Shown one piece after another: positions 8,327-18,206 of a stretch of DNA of 64,000 nucleotides. The DNA comes from Mycolicibacterium monacense. Its GTDB lineage: Bacteria; Actinomycetota; Actinomycetes; Mycobacteriales; Mycobacteriaceae. The notes beneath the pieces are model-generated. The model was not told where the DNA came from and ran no database searches. It worked only from the letters and a program-made list of their open reading frames with translations. Location of the stretch: the NCBI RefSeq assembly GCF_010731575.1, contig NZ_AP022617.1, positions 1,116,001 through 1,180,000 on the forward strand, written 5' to 3'. Position numbers and translations under genes: made by a program. Numbering within the stretch: position 1 is the first letter of the stretch; each line of letters starts with the position of its first letter.

Positions 8327-8938
8327 TCAGCTCCAGGAGTACTCGGCGCGCAGCCGGGCGGCGACGGCCTCGAAGCGTGCGCGGTCGAGGATCGCCCCCT
8401 CGCGGCGGATGCCCTCCTCGGGGACATCGAGCACCCGGTCGAGGCGCACCCAGCTGACCCGGCCGTCGTAGTCCCAGCTGCCGGCGCCGATCGCGACCCA
8501 GTTCGGATCGTCCCCGCGGTGGTCCTGGCTGGACAGCATCAGGCCGAGCAGGGTGCGGCGGTCGCGGCCCACGACGAGCACGGGACGGTCCTTGCCGCGG
8601 GTCGGGTCGTCCTCGTAGACCACCCACGTCCACACGATCTCACCGGGATCGGCCCGGCCGTCGAGGTCGGGTGCGTAGACGATCTTGCGGGCCCGGTGGG
8701 CGGTCGGGACGCTGTTGCTCGTCACCGGCCGCCCCGCGGCGATGGCGGGCTGGGGCGGGCTGGAGGCACCCGCGAGCGAGAGGCCGACCCCCAGGCCGAT
8801 CTTGAGGCCCTGCTGGATGCCCTGCTGCACGGTGCGCGGGCGGTTCTCGGACTGTTGTAGCTGGCGGATCACCTTCGGCGCCTCCTGGAACACCAGTTTC
8901 TCCGCCAACCGCTGAAACGTCTTCCATTGCGACGCCAT
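8327..8938 (-). CDS. PemK/MazF-fold protein (Rv2405-like)
   Basis: The roughly 200-residue protein has a helical, positively charged N-terminal part (about residues 1-65) and a C-terminal PemK/MazF-like domain beginning near [20 protein letters not shown], followed by RPVLVVGRD, the family's characteristic strand. No antitoxin gene is adjacent, and the domain order matches the conserved mycobacterial Rv2405 rather than a plasmid toxin, so a classical toxin role is doubtful. The start is uncertain between ATG codons at 8938 and 8950; neither has a clear ribosome binding site. It is divergent from lepA. Confidence 0.8.
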   Translation of the reverse strand: MASQWKTFQRLAEKLVFQEAPKVIRQLQQSENRPRTVQQGIQQGLKIGLGVGLSLAGASSPPQPAIAAGRPVTSNSVPTAHRARKIVYAPDLDGRADPGEIVWTWVVYEDDPTRGKDRPVLVVGRDRRTLLGLMLSSQDHRGDDPNWVAIGAGSWDYDGRVSWVRLDRVLDVPEEGIRREGAILDRARFEAVAARLRAEYSWS

Positions 8939-8972
8939 GTTTTCGAGCATAGGTCAGGAAGGGCGGGCGCGA

Positions 8973-10892
<1,920 letters not shown>

Positions 10893-10935
10893 CCCGAACG
10901 GTCGCACCGGCCGCGTCCGCGTGCTAGAGAAAGGC

Positions 10936-11661
10936 ATGCGCACACCACGCCTGGCCGCGATGCTGGCCGGCGCGTGTCTGCTCTCGGCCGGTTGCACGGC
11001 CACGGTCGACGGGGTGGCCGTCGACCCGGCCCCGGCAGCCACCCACTCGGCGGCGCGCGCGCTCGAGCCGGTACTGCCGACCACCGAGGAACTCTCCGAC
11101 GCCCTGGACATCGCCCCGACCGGCCTCATGGGCCAGCTCGTCGAGGGCGGCGCCGACACCCTGCTGCGCGGCGTCGACCGGTCCCAGGCGACGCCGGTGG
11201 AATGTGTCAGCACGACCTACCGGCTCCAGCAGGCCGTCTACGGCGCGAGCTCGGTGCGGTCGGTCGCCAGCAGATCGTGGGCGGCGGGCAGTGTCGACGG
11301 CCCGGCGCTGAGCGGGTTCTTCGGTGTGGTGCAACTCGGCTCCACCGAGGAGGCGGCGGCGTTCTTCGCCACCGCCGCCGACGACTGGGCTCGGTGCGAC
11401 GGCGAGACGGTCGTACTGGACCGGGGCGGCCCGGGTGCGGGTGAACAGAGCAGCATCGCCGACGTGACGGTCGACGATCGGGTGGTCTCGGCGGTGGTGG
11501 TCCACGGGGCGGGCAGCGGGACACCGATCCAGCGTGCGCTGGGCGTGGCGGGCGACGCGATCGTCGACGTGGAGATCTCCGACATCGCCGGTGCGAGGAC
11601 CGGCGGCGCGGACGGTGCGGTCGACGTCGCGCAGATCATGCTCGGCAAACTGACCGGCTGA
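10936..11661 (+). CDS. LppR-like lipoprotein with sensor domain
   Basis: The 241-residue product begins with a lipoprotein signal (MRTPRLAAMLAGACLLSAGC), with the lipobox LSAGC placing the mature cysteine near residue 20. The mature part resembles the PknH-type extracellular sensor domain found in many mycobacterial lipoproteins. AGAAAGG precedes the chosen ATG; the frame is open five codons further. Position next to lepA matches lppR (Rv2403c) in M. tuberculosis. A second lipoprotein of related type follows 18 bases later, so the two probably form an operon. No ligand is known. Confidence 0.8.
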   Translation: MRTPRLAAMLAGACLLSAGCTATVDGVAVDPAPAATHSAARALEPVLPTTEELSDALDIAPTGLMGQLVEGGADTLLRGVDRSQATPVECVSTTYRLQQAVYGASSVRSVASRSWAAGSVDGPALSGFFGVVQLGSTEEAAAFFATAADDWARCDGETVVLDRGGPGAGEQSSIADVTVDDRVVSAVVVHGAGSGTPIQRALGVAGDAIVDVEISDIAGARTGGADGAVDVAQIMLGKLTG

Positions 11662-11679
11662 CAGCAGACGGAGACAGTG

Positions 11680-12375
11680 ATGGGCCGGATCTGGGCGGTC
11701 GCAATAGGTGTGGTGGCGCTGACGGCCGGATGCGCGGACACCGTGTCCGGCAACGCCGTGCGGCCCGCGAACATCGTGCCGGTCGGTGTGCCGCCGCTGT
11801 CGGAGACACATGTCGCGGACGTACTGCTGTCCATCGGGGAGCTCAACGGCATCGTGGGCTCCACCCGGATGACCGTCACCAGCGACTCCGCGGAGATGAC
11901 CGACCACTCCGGTGACGTGTCGGACCCGGGGTGTCTCGGGGCGATCTACGGCGCCGAGGCACCCGTCTACGCCGACAGCGGATGGACCGTGATGCGCGAT
12001 CAGGTGGCCCGCGAACCCGACGAGGGCAACCAGCACTGGGTCGAGCAGACCGCGGTGCTCTACCCCTCGGACAAGGAGGCGCAGGACTTCGTCGACGCCT
12101 CCCGCACGACGTGGCAGGACTGCGCGAGCGCCGCGCTGACCGTCGACGACGGGGTGGTGCGCTCGGTGTGGGACATGGCGTCGGTGATCAACGACGGATC
12201 TCTGCTGACGCAGGTGTCGGTGCAGCGCGACGCCGACGGATGGGGATGTCAGCACGCGCTGTCGGCGGTGTCGAATCTGACCGTCGAGGCCTGGGCGTGC
12301 GCCTTCGGCCCGGGTGGCGAGGCTGCGACGATCGCCACCGAGATGGCGGCCAACGCCGCGGAGGCGGTCCGCTAG
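11680..12375 (+). CDS. Lipoprotein with PknH-like extracellular domain
   Basis: The 231-residue lipoprotein has a signal sequence ending in the lipobox LTAGC (cysteine near residue 18) and a PknH C-terminal-like domain (LSIGELNGIVGSTRM, then HWVEQTAVLYPSDKEAQDFV). Mature-domain cysteines at DPGCLG, WQDCAS, GWGCQH and WACAFG could form two disulfides, as in the PknH sensor domain. GGAG lies 6 bases before the ATG; a GTG one codon earlier is also possible. It appears to be a paralogue of the preceding gene and sits on the outer face of the membrane. Function unknown. Confidence 0.8.
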   Translation: MGRIWAVAIGVVALTAGCADTVSGNAVRPANIVPVGVPPLSETHVADVLLSIGELNGIVGSTRMTVTSDSAEMTDHSGDVSDPGCLGAIYGAEAPVYADSGWTVMRDQVAREPDEGNQHWVEQTAVLYPSDKEAQDFVDASRTTWQDCASAALTVDDGVVRSVWDMASVINDGSLLTQVSVQRDADGWGCQHALSAVSNLTVEAWACAFGPGGEAATIATEMAANAAEAVR

Positions 12376-12452
12376 GCACGGCCATCACCAACGCTGCAAC
12401 GGTGTCCAGCGATCGTGAACGCCGCTCGCCTCACCGGCGTCGACGGCCGACA

Positions 12453-13433
12453 ATGGCGCACGTGCTGCCCGTCCTCGACCTCACCGACGCCGACACCGAC
12501 CCGGCGGGTTTCCGCGCCCGGTTGCGGGAGGCCGCCCACGACGCCGGGTTCTTCTACCTCGTCGGGCACGGTGTGCCGGTCGAGGGCTTCGAGCGGGTGC
12601 TGCGCCTGGCGCGTGACTTCTTCACCCAACCGCCGGAGCGAAAGAACGAGATCAGCCAACTGCTCAGCCCGCAGTTCCGCGGATACTCCCGGCTCGGTGG
12701 GGAACTGACCAACGGCACCGTGGACTGGCGCGAGCAGATCGACATCGGACCGGAGCGCGACGTCATCGAGGGCGCCGAAGGCTACTGGCGGCTGCAGGGG
12801 CCGAACCTGTGGCCGGCGCAGCCGCCGGGATTCCGTGCCGCATTCGAAGAGTGGGGGGCCGCGCTGTCGGAGGTGGGTGTGCGGCTGCTGCGGCACTGGG
12901 CGGTGTCGCTCGGTGCGGCCGAGGACACCTTCGACGCAGCCTTCGCCGACCGGCCCGCCACGTTGATGAAGGTGGTGCGCTATCCCGGCACGACCCAGAC
13001 GGCGCAGGGTGTGGGCGCGCACAAGGACTCCGGGGTGTTGACGCTGCTGCTCGTCGAACCGGGATCGGTCGGGCTGCAGGTCGAGTCGGGCCCCGACGAG
13101 TGGATCGACGTACCGCCCCTTCCCGGAGCCTTCATCGTCAACATCGGGGAACTGCTGGAGGTGGCGACGGGTGGGTACCTGCGTGCCACCCGCCACCGTG
13201 TGCTCGCCCCGCCACCCGGCACGGACCGCATCTCGATCCCGTTCTTCCTCAACCCGGCCCTCGACGCGCTGATCCCCATCCTGCCGTTGCCTCCGGAGCT
13301 GGCTGTGCGCTCGCGGGGGGTGGAAACCGACCCGGACAACCCGATCTTCAACACTTACGGGGAGAACGCGTGGAAGTCGCGCACCCGGGCGCATCCCGAC
13401 GTCGCCGAACTGCATCACGGCATCACCCGGTGA
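12453..13433 (+). CDS. 2-oxoglutarate/Fe(II) oxygenase, isopenicillin N synthase family
   Basis: The 326-residue protein has the DIOX_N region at residues 1-110 (AHDAGFFYLVGHGVPVEGF) and a double-stranded beta-helix core with the iron-binding HxD in GVGAHKDSGVLTLL, the distal histidine in RATRHRVLAPPP and the cosubstrate-binding R-x-S in DRISIPFF. Such enzymes use iron, oxygen and usually 2-oxoglutarate to hydroxylate or desaturate small molecules. The substrate is unknown. The LysR gene 59 bases downstream and the sulfur-related genes beyond it suggest, but do not prove, a link to sulfur compound use. The ATG start gives the family N-terminus MAHVLPVLDL. Confidence 0.88.
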   Translation: MAHVLPVLDLTDADTDPAGFRARLREAAHDAGFFYLVGHGVPVEGFERVLRLARDFFTQPPERKNEISQLLSPQFRGYSRLGGELTNGTVDWREQIDIGPERDVIEGAEGYWRLQGPNLWPAQPPGFRAAFEEWGAALSEVGVRLLRHWAVSLGAAEDTFDAAFADRPATLMKVVRYPGTTQTAQGVGAHKDSGVLTLLLVEPGSVGLQVESGPDEWIDVPPLPGAFIVNIGELLEVATGGYLRATRHRVLAPPPGTDRISIPFFLNPALDALIPILPLPPELAVRSRGVETDPDNPIFNTYGENAWKSRTRAHPDVAELHHGITR

Positions 13434-13492
13434 TTGCGTCGGCCTGATCGCAATGCTGTCGGCGCCTCGCGGTGCCGCCGTACGGTCACAAC

Positions 13493-14443
13493 GTGTTCGA
13501 TGTCCGCCGGCTCGTGGTGTTGCGCGAAGTGGTGCGCTGCGGCTCGCTCAGCGCGGCGGCGGTGTCGTTGAACTACACCACGTCCGCGGTCTCCCAGCAG
13601 ATCACGGCGCTGGAACGGGATGTCGGCGCCAAACTGCTCGAGCGGGGTCCGTCCGGTACCCGTGTCACCGCGGCGGGCACCCGGCTGCTCGAACACACCG
13701 ACGTGATCCTGGGCGCCGTCACCGCTGCCGAACAGGATTTGGCACGGGCGGCATCGGCGGTGCCCGACACGCTGCGCGTCGCCTCGTTCAGCAGCGCCGC
13801 CGCGACGATCCTGCCGCGGGTGATCACCCGGCTCCGGCATGAATATCCCACCACCGGAATCGAATTGGTGACCGCCGATCCGGACGACGGGGTGGCGCTG
13901 CTGGGCGCCGACGGTGCGGACGCGGCCATGGTCACCGAGGTGCCCGGCGAGCCGCCGGAATTCCGGGGGGTGTACACCGTGCCCGTCTACGACGACGAGT
14001 TCTTCGTGGTGCTGCCCCGTGACCATCGATTCGCCGCTGCGGTGGAGGTGCCCTTCGAGGCGCTGGCCGCCGAGCGGTGGGTGGTGAGCACCGCGACGGG
14101 CACCTGCCCCGACACCCGGGTGTTCCACACCGCCTGCCGGCGTGCGGGTTTCGATCCGCAGGTGACCTTCCGCGCCGACGACTACGGCACGGTGCAGGGG
14201 ATGGTCGCCGCCGGCATGGGTGTCTCACTCGTCCCGTCGCTGGCCGCGTGGGCAGCGCGCGGCGACGTCGCGGTGCGCCGGCTCACTCACCGGCCGGTGC
14301 GCCGGGTCGCCGTGGCGACCGCCGCGGAGCCCGCCGCGGCCTCGGCGCTGGCGCGGTTGGTGTCGCTCATGGCGGACACCGGCGCGCGACTGCGGGCCCG
14401 CGGTGTATTCAGTGTTCCTGCAAGCCCTTCCAGCGTCGCTTGA
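13493..14443 (+). CDS. LysR-family transcriptional regulator
   Basis: The product (about 316 residues) has a LysR winged helix-turn-helix at residues 1-60 (LVVLREVVRCGSLSAAAVSL then TTSAVSQQITALERDVGAKLLER) and a periplasmic-binding-protein-like effector domain after about residue 90. The GTG giving VFDVRRLVVLREV is preferred because LysR proteins start at the recognition helix bundle; a GTG seven codons upstream is possible. It lies directly before the SfnB-type flavin enzyme and may control it, or the preceding oxygenase. The effector is unknown. Confidence 0.88.
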   Translation: MFDVRRLVVLREVVRCGSLSAAAVSLNYTTSAVSQQITALERDVGAKLLERGPSGTRVTAAGTRLLEHTDVILGAVTAAEQDLARAASAVPDTLRVASFSSAAATILPRVITRLRHEYPTTGIELVTADPDDGVALLGADGADAAMVTEVPGEPPEFRGVYTVPVYDDEFFVVLPRDHRFAAAVEVPFEALAAERWVVSTATGTCPDTRVFHTACRRAGFDPQVTFRADDYGTVQGMVAAGMGVSLVPSLAAWAARGDVAVRRLTHRPVRRVAVATAAEPAAASALARLVSLMADTGARLRARGVFSVPASPSSVA

Positions 14444-14515
14444 ACCGTCTTCCGCCGCACCGGAGTCACCCCTACCGTCGCACTGAACGGCCATCGACGA
14501 AAGGACCCACCCCCG

Positions 14516-15751
14516 ATGACCATCACGCCCGAGACCACCGCCCCGACCCTGGTGTCGGTGGACCAGACCCTCGCGGTCGCCCGCCGTGTCGCGGCCGAGA
14601 TCGCCGTCGGTGCCGTCGACCGCGAAGTCCGCGGAGTCTGGCCCGAGGCGGAACTGCGCCGCGTCGCCGAGAGCGGTCTGCTCGGCATCATCGTGCCCGA
14701 ACGGTTCGGCGGACCCGATCTGCCCCGCTCGACGGCGGTCGAGGTGCTGCGCATCCTGTCCGAGGCGGATTCGGCGGTCGGACAGTTGTTGCTGGCGCAC
14801 TTCGTCCTCAACGCCGCCATCGGCGGGCTCGGTGACACGGAACCGGCCCCGACGATCTACCGCGACGTTGTGGCCGGAGCCCAACTGGGCAATGCCACCG
14901 TCGAGCGCGGTACCCGGCTCAGCGTCGACCGGCTGACCACGGTGACCCGCCGGCCAGGCGGTGGCTGGGTGCTCGACGGGACGAAGTACTACGCCACCGG
15001 AACGCTCGGCGCGAGCTGGATCGCCGTCGCGGCCCGGATCGCGGACACCGAACCAGCGCACGGCGCAACGGTTTTCGTGCGTCCCACCGATCCCGGTGTC
15101 ACCTTGAACCTGGACCGCTGGTCGTCGTTCGGCCAGCGTGGCACCGCCAGCGGCGAGGTGGTGTTCGACCGGGTGGCCGTCGACGATCCCTACGTGATCG
15201 ACGAAGGTCCCGATCCCGACCCGGTGACCTCCCCGCCGTCGGTGCTCGGCGCCTTCGACCAGGCGCTGCACGCGGCGGTCGACATCGGGATCGCCCGCGC
15301 GGCCCTGACGGACGGCGCACGCTTCGTCACCACCAAGAGCCGGCCGTGGTTCGAGGCCGGTGTCGACAGCGCCGCCGACGAACCGCACGTCGTACGCCGG
15401 TTCGGTGAGCTGACCGCGCGGCTCTACGCCCTCGAGGCACTGCTCGCCGCCGGGACGGCCCGCATCGACGAGGCGCTGACCGAACCGGAGCTGACCCGTG
15501 AATCCGCCGCGGCGGCCTCACTGCAGGTGGCTGCGGCCAAGGCGCTCGCCCAGGAGTTCGCCGTCGAGATCGCCAGCGGCGTCTTCGAACTCGCCGGCGC
15601 CTCGGCCACCGACCGCGGGTACGCGCTGGACCGGCACTGGCGCAACGTGCGGGTGCACTCGCTGCACGATCCGGCCCGCTGGAAGTACGTCCACCTCGGC
15701 AACCACACCCTGCGCGGCACGCTTCCCCCGCGCCTCGGTGTCCTGCTCTGA
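14516..15751 (+). CDS. SfnB-type acyl-CoA dehydrogenase-like flavin oxidoreductase (sulfur acquisition)
   Basis: The 411-residue protein has the acyl-CoA dehydrogenase fold: an N-terminal helical domain (VWPEAELRRVAESGLLGIIV, PERFGGPDLPRSTAVEVL), a beta domain (GGGWVLDGTKYYATGTLGA, RGTASGEVVFDRVAVDD) and a C-terminal helical domain ending in RHWRNVRVHSLHDPARWKY. This combination, especially the RNxRxHSLHDP end, is typical of the DszC/SfnB group of flavin monooxygenases that help use sulfones and thiophenes, rather than fatty-acid dehydrogenases. GAAAGGA lies about 10 bases before the ATG. The substrate here is unknown. Confidence 0.82.
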   Translation: MTITPETTAPTLVSVDQTLAVARRVAAEIAVGAVDREVRGVWPEAELRRVAESGLLGIIVPERFGGPDLPRSTAVEVLRILSEADSAVGQLLLAHFVLNAAIGGLGDTEPAPTIYRDVVAGAQLGNATVERGTRLSVDRLTTVTRRPGGGWVLDGTKYYATGTLGASWIAVAARIADTEPAHGATVFVRPTDPGVTLNLDRWSSFGQRGTASGEVVFDRVAVDDPYVIDEGPDPDPVTSPPSVLGAFDQALHAAVDIGIARAALTDGARFVTTKSRPWFEAGVDSAADEPHVVRRFGELTARLYALEALLAAGTARIDEALTEPELTRESAAAASLQVAAAKALAQEFAVEIASGVFELAGASATDRGYALDRHWRNVRVHSLHDPARWKYVHLGNHTLRGTLPPRLGVLL

Positions 15752-15779
15752 CTTCGTCCGCCGCACAGGAGATCTCATC

Positions 15780-16835
15780 ATGACCGACCACGAAGACCCA
15801 CGGTTCTACCTGACCGGCAGCATCAACGTCCCCGGCGTCGAGGACGCGTTCCGGCTCGTCGGCGCACATCTGCAGCCGGGCGTCACCCGGGTCCCCGACG
15901 GCGAACCGGGGGACCGCGCGAACTGGGTGCTCACGCAGGCCGGCCACTTCCTGGACAACCCGACGCTCGACATCGTCGACGGCCGGGCCCGGATCCGCCC
16001 CGGGGTGAGCGTCGAGTTCCCGGCGGTGGACTACCACTCGGTGGCGGCCGAGTCGTACGCGTTGTTCCGTGCTGCGCGCGATCGTGGTGTGCTCGCGCCT
16101 GATTCGCGCTTCCTGGTGTCGATTCCGACACCGTTCAACGCGGTGAATTCCTTCGCCGAGTTCGACTCCCGCGTGGAGATCGCCTTCGCATACGAACAGC
16201 GGCTGCGGGAGAGCGTCGAGGCCGTCCAGGAGGCGGTCCCGCCGCGGGATCTGGCGATCCAGTGGGACCTGCCGACCGAACTGGCCACCGTGGAGGGGTG
16301 GTTCGACAACCCGTACGGCGGGCTCGAACCCATCTTCGCGGCCACCGCGCGGCTCGCGCACTGGGTGCACGAGGACGCCGAGCTCACGTTCCACCTGTGC
16401 TACGGCGACTCCAAGTTCGGCGCCTCGCCGTTCATGGGTGATCCACCGGACGAGGAGGCGGCCGCCCGCGGGGGACGCCACGTCCTGCCGCGGGACGCCC
16501 GCGCGATCGTCACGCTCGCCAACGGACTCTCGCGCCACGTGCAGCGGCGGATCGACGCCATTCAGGCGGCGACCGTGGCGGCATGGACCAGGCGCGCACA
16601 CTGGCAGCCGTTGGCCGATCTCGCGCTCGAACCGGGCACCGAGATCTATCTGGGCCTCGTGCACGCCGAGGACGGCGCCGACGGGGCACGGGCGCGCAGT
16701 GCGCTGGCGCGTGAATTCCTGCCCGAGTTCGGGCTTTCCACCGAGTGCGGGTTGGGGCGGCATTCCGCCGAACAACTCGCCGCGGTGCTGGCCGCCTGGC
16801 AGAACCTCACGACGCGGGAATTCGTCCCCGCCTGA
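15780..16835 (+). CDS. MetE-like (UROD/MetE superfamily) protein
   Basis: The 351-residue protein is not a full methionine synthase but carries the zinc-ligand pattern of the MetE/UROD-like barrel: HLCYGDSKFG at about residues 203-212 (His and Cys of H-x-C) and a late cysteine in STECGLGRHSAEQL near residue 322. In MetE these residues hold the zinc that activates the thiol accepting a methyl group. AGGAGA precedes the ATG. It begins 28 bases after the SfnB-type gene and is followed by a convergent thiol methyltransferase-like gene, so a role in transferring methyl groups to or from sulfur compounds is a reasonable inference. The substrate and methyl donor are unknown. Confidence 0.68.
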   Translation: MTDHEDPRFYLTGSINVPGVEDAFRLVGAHLQPGVTRVPDGEPGDRANWVLTQAGHFLDNPTLDIVDGRARIRPGVSVEFPAVDYHSVAAESYALFRAARDRGVLAPDSRFLVSIPTPFNAVNSFAEFDSRVEIAFAYEQRLRESVEAVQEAVPPRDLAIQWDLPTELATVEGWFDNPYGGLEPIFAATARLAHWVHEDAELTFHLCYGDSKFGASPFMGDPPDEEAAARGGRHVLPRDARAIVTLANGLSRHVQRRIDAIQAATVAAWTRRAHWQPLADLALEPGTEIYLGLVHAEDGADGARARSALAREFLPEFGLSTECGLGRHSAEQLAAVLAAWQNLTTREFVPA

Positions 16836-16851
16836 GCGCCGGCGGCGGCCG

Positions 16852-17625
16852 CTAGCCCGCTGCGCCGGAGGGAGTGGTCGGCGCGTGCCGGTGGTGGTCG
16901 CGGTGCAGGCCGGGTACGAGCATCGGGACGCGACGACGGTAGTCGCGGTACTCGTCGCCCATCGCCTCGGTGAGGTCGTGCTCCTCGAAGCGCAGCGCGA
17001 CCAGGATGTAGCCCGTGGTGGCGATGGCGAAGAGCAGATGTCCCGCCGACATGGTCGGCGTGGCCCAGAACGCGACGATGAACCCGAGCATGATCGGGTG
17101 GCGCACCACCCGGTACAGCAGCAGCGTCTGGAACTTCAGCCCGGTGTACGGCTCACCCCGCCAGCCCAGGTACACCTGTCGCAGCCCGAACAGGTCGAAG
17201 TGGTTGATCATGAACGTCGACGCCAGCACCGTCGCCCACCCGGCCCAGAACGCGACCCACAGCGCGAACCGCCCCGGCGCCCACGAGACGTCCCACACCG
17301 TCTGCGGCATGGTGCGCCACTGCCAGAACAGCAGCAGCAGCAGCAGACTCGCGATCAGGACGTACGTGCTGCGCTCGACGACCGGCGGGACCCACCGCGT
17401 CCACCGGCGTTTGAACGCCGGACGGGCCATGACGCTGTGCTGTACGGCGAACAACCCGAGCAGCACCAGGTTGACCACGACCGCTTCACCGATCGATGCG
17501 TCCACGCCGTGGTCGACGGTTCGCGGCACGGCGAAGTCGCCGACGAAGCCGATCGCGTACAAGAACGCGGCGAGGAAGATGACATAGCTGACGATGCCGT
17601 ACACGGCGGCGAGGATCCGACTCAT
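16852..17625 (-). CDS. mddA: MddA-like membrane methyltransferase (methanethiol S-methyltransferase family)
   Basis: The 257-residue integral membrane protein (about five or six segments) belongs to the isoprenylcysteine-carboxyl-methyltransferase-like fold; LYRVVRHPIMLGFIVAFWA and the C-terminal RFEEHDLTEAMGDEYRDYRR form the typical S-adenosylmethionine site. The sequence closely follows the MddA group, which methylates methanethiol to dimethyl sulfide and has a recognised M. tuberculosis member, Rv3238c. GGGAG stands 6 bases before the chosen ATG; a GTG lies one codon upstream. It converges on the MetE-like gene with only 16 bases between. Activity on methanethiol is inferred from family. 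Confidence 0.72.
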   Translation of the reverse strand: MSRILAAVYGIVSYVIFLAAFLYAIGFVGDFAVPRTVDHGVDASIGEAVVVNLVLLGLFAVQHSVMARPAFKRRWTRWVPPVVERSTYVLIASLLLLLLFWQWRTMPQTVWDVSWAPGRFALWVAFWAGWATVLASTFMINHFDLFGLRQVYLGWRGEPYTGLKFQTLLLYRVVRHPIMLGFIVAFWATPTMSAGHLLFAIATTGYILVALRFEEHDLTEAMGDEYRDYRRRVPMLVPGLHRDHHRHAPTTPSGAAG

Positions 17626-17849
17626 CACGCACTCCCGGGGTATGCAGTCCGCGACGGCGTGACCGGCGCCCAGACGGCAACACCCTCGTGCCCGGAGGTG
17701 CTGTCGGGGAGGGGATGTCGCGCTTCGCTCCGGCCGGTGCGGGTGACTCCGCGATACCGGCGAGGGGCGAGATCACGTCTCGTGGCGGCCGTTGTGGCCA
17801 CACGTCAACGGTAGACCGCCCGGTGACGGTCCGAAAGCCCGAGCTGCGG

Positions 17850-18110
17850 CTATCCCGTTGGCACCCGACGGGCGCCGCGGATCAGCTCACCCCAGGCGGC
17901 GAACGCCTCGGCGTGTTCGGCCGACGACGATCCGGCGGCCAGCGCCACCAACCCGCCGGCGACCCGGCCGATGCCGAGGCCGGTCTGCTTCACCACGGTG
18001 ACCAGTTCGTCGAACGCCTGACGTTCGGTGCAGCCGCGCAATCCCACCAGGATGCCGATCGCGATGTCGATGACCCGGCGCGACGTCACGTCCGTGATCC
18101 GGTTGTCCAT
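17850..18110 (-). CDS. Stand-alone ANTAR-domain protein
   Basis: The 86-residue protein is essentially one ANTAR domain: RVIDIAIGILVGLRGCTERQ followed by AFDELVTVVKQTGLGIGRVA, with the Ala/Ile and hydrophobic spacing of the three-helix RNA-binding fold at residues 11-60. ANTAR proteins bind paired hexaloop RNA hairpins and prevent termination; here there is no GAF or receiver domain to sense a signal. The canonical tryptophan or serine positions are not all conserved, so RNA binding is uncertain. GGGGGAAG precedes the ATG. I did not find obvious dual-hairpin targets next to it. Confidence 0.7.
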   Translation of the reverse strand: MDNRITDVTSRRVIDIAIGILVGLRGCTERQAFDELVTVVKQTGLGIGRVAGGLVALAAGSSSAEHAEAFAAWGELIRGARRVPTG

Positions 18111-18206
18111 ACTTCCCCCTCACTGACAACACCATCGTGATGAGTCGGTGCTGCGTCTGGCAAGACATGGATACACCGTGATCCTGACTTCCCGCTGAAC
18201 GTCTCC

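Noticed and set aside
8327-8938. PemK-like gene as an active toxin-antitoxin system
   Set aside because: No antitoxin-like gene is adjacent and the protein has a long extra N-terminal region conserved at this chromosomal site, so a toxin role is not supported.
17626-17849. Possible SAM-type or other riboswitch before the MddA-like gene
   Set aside because: The leader is GC-rich with several short inverted repeats, but no known riboswitch core could be aligned by eye.
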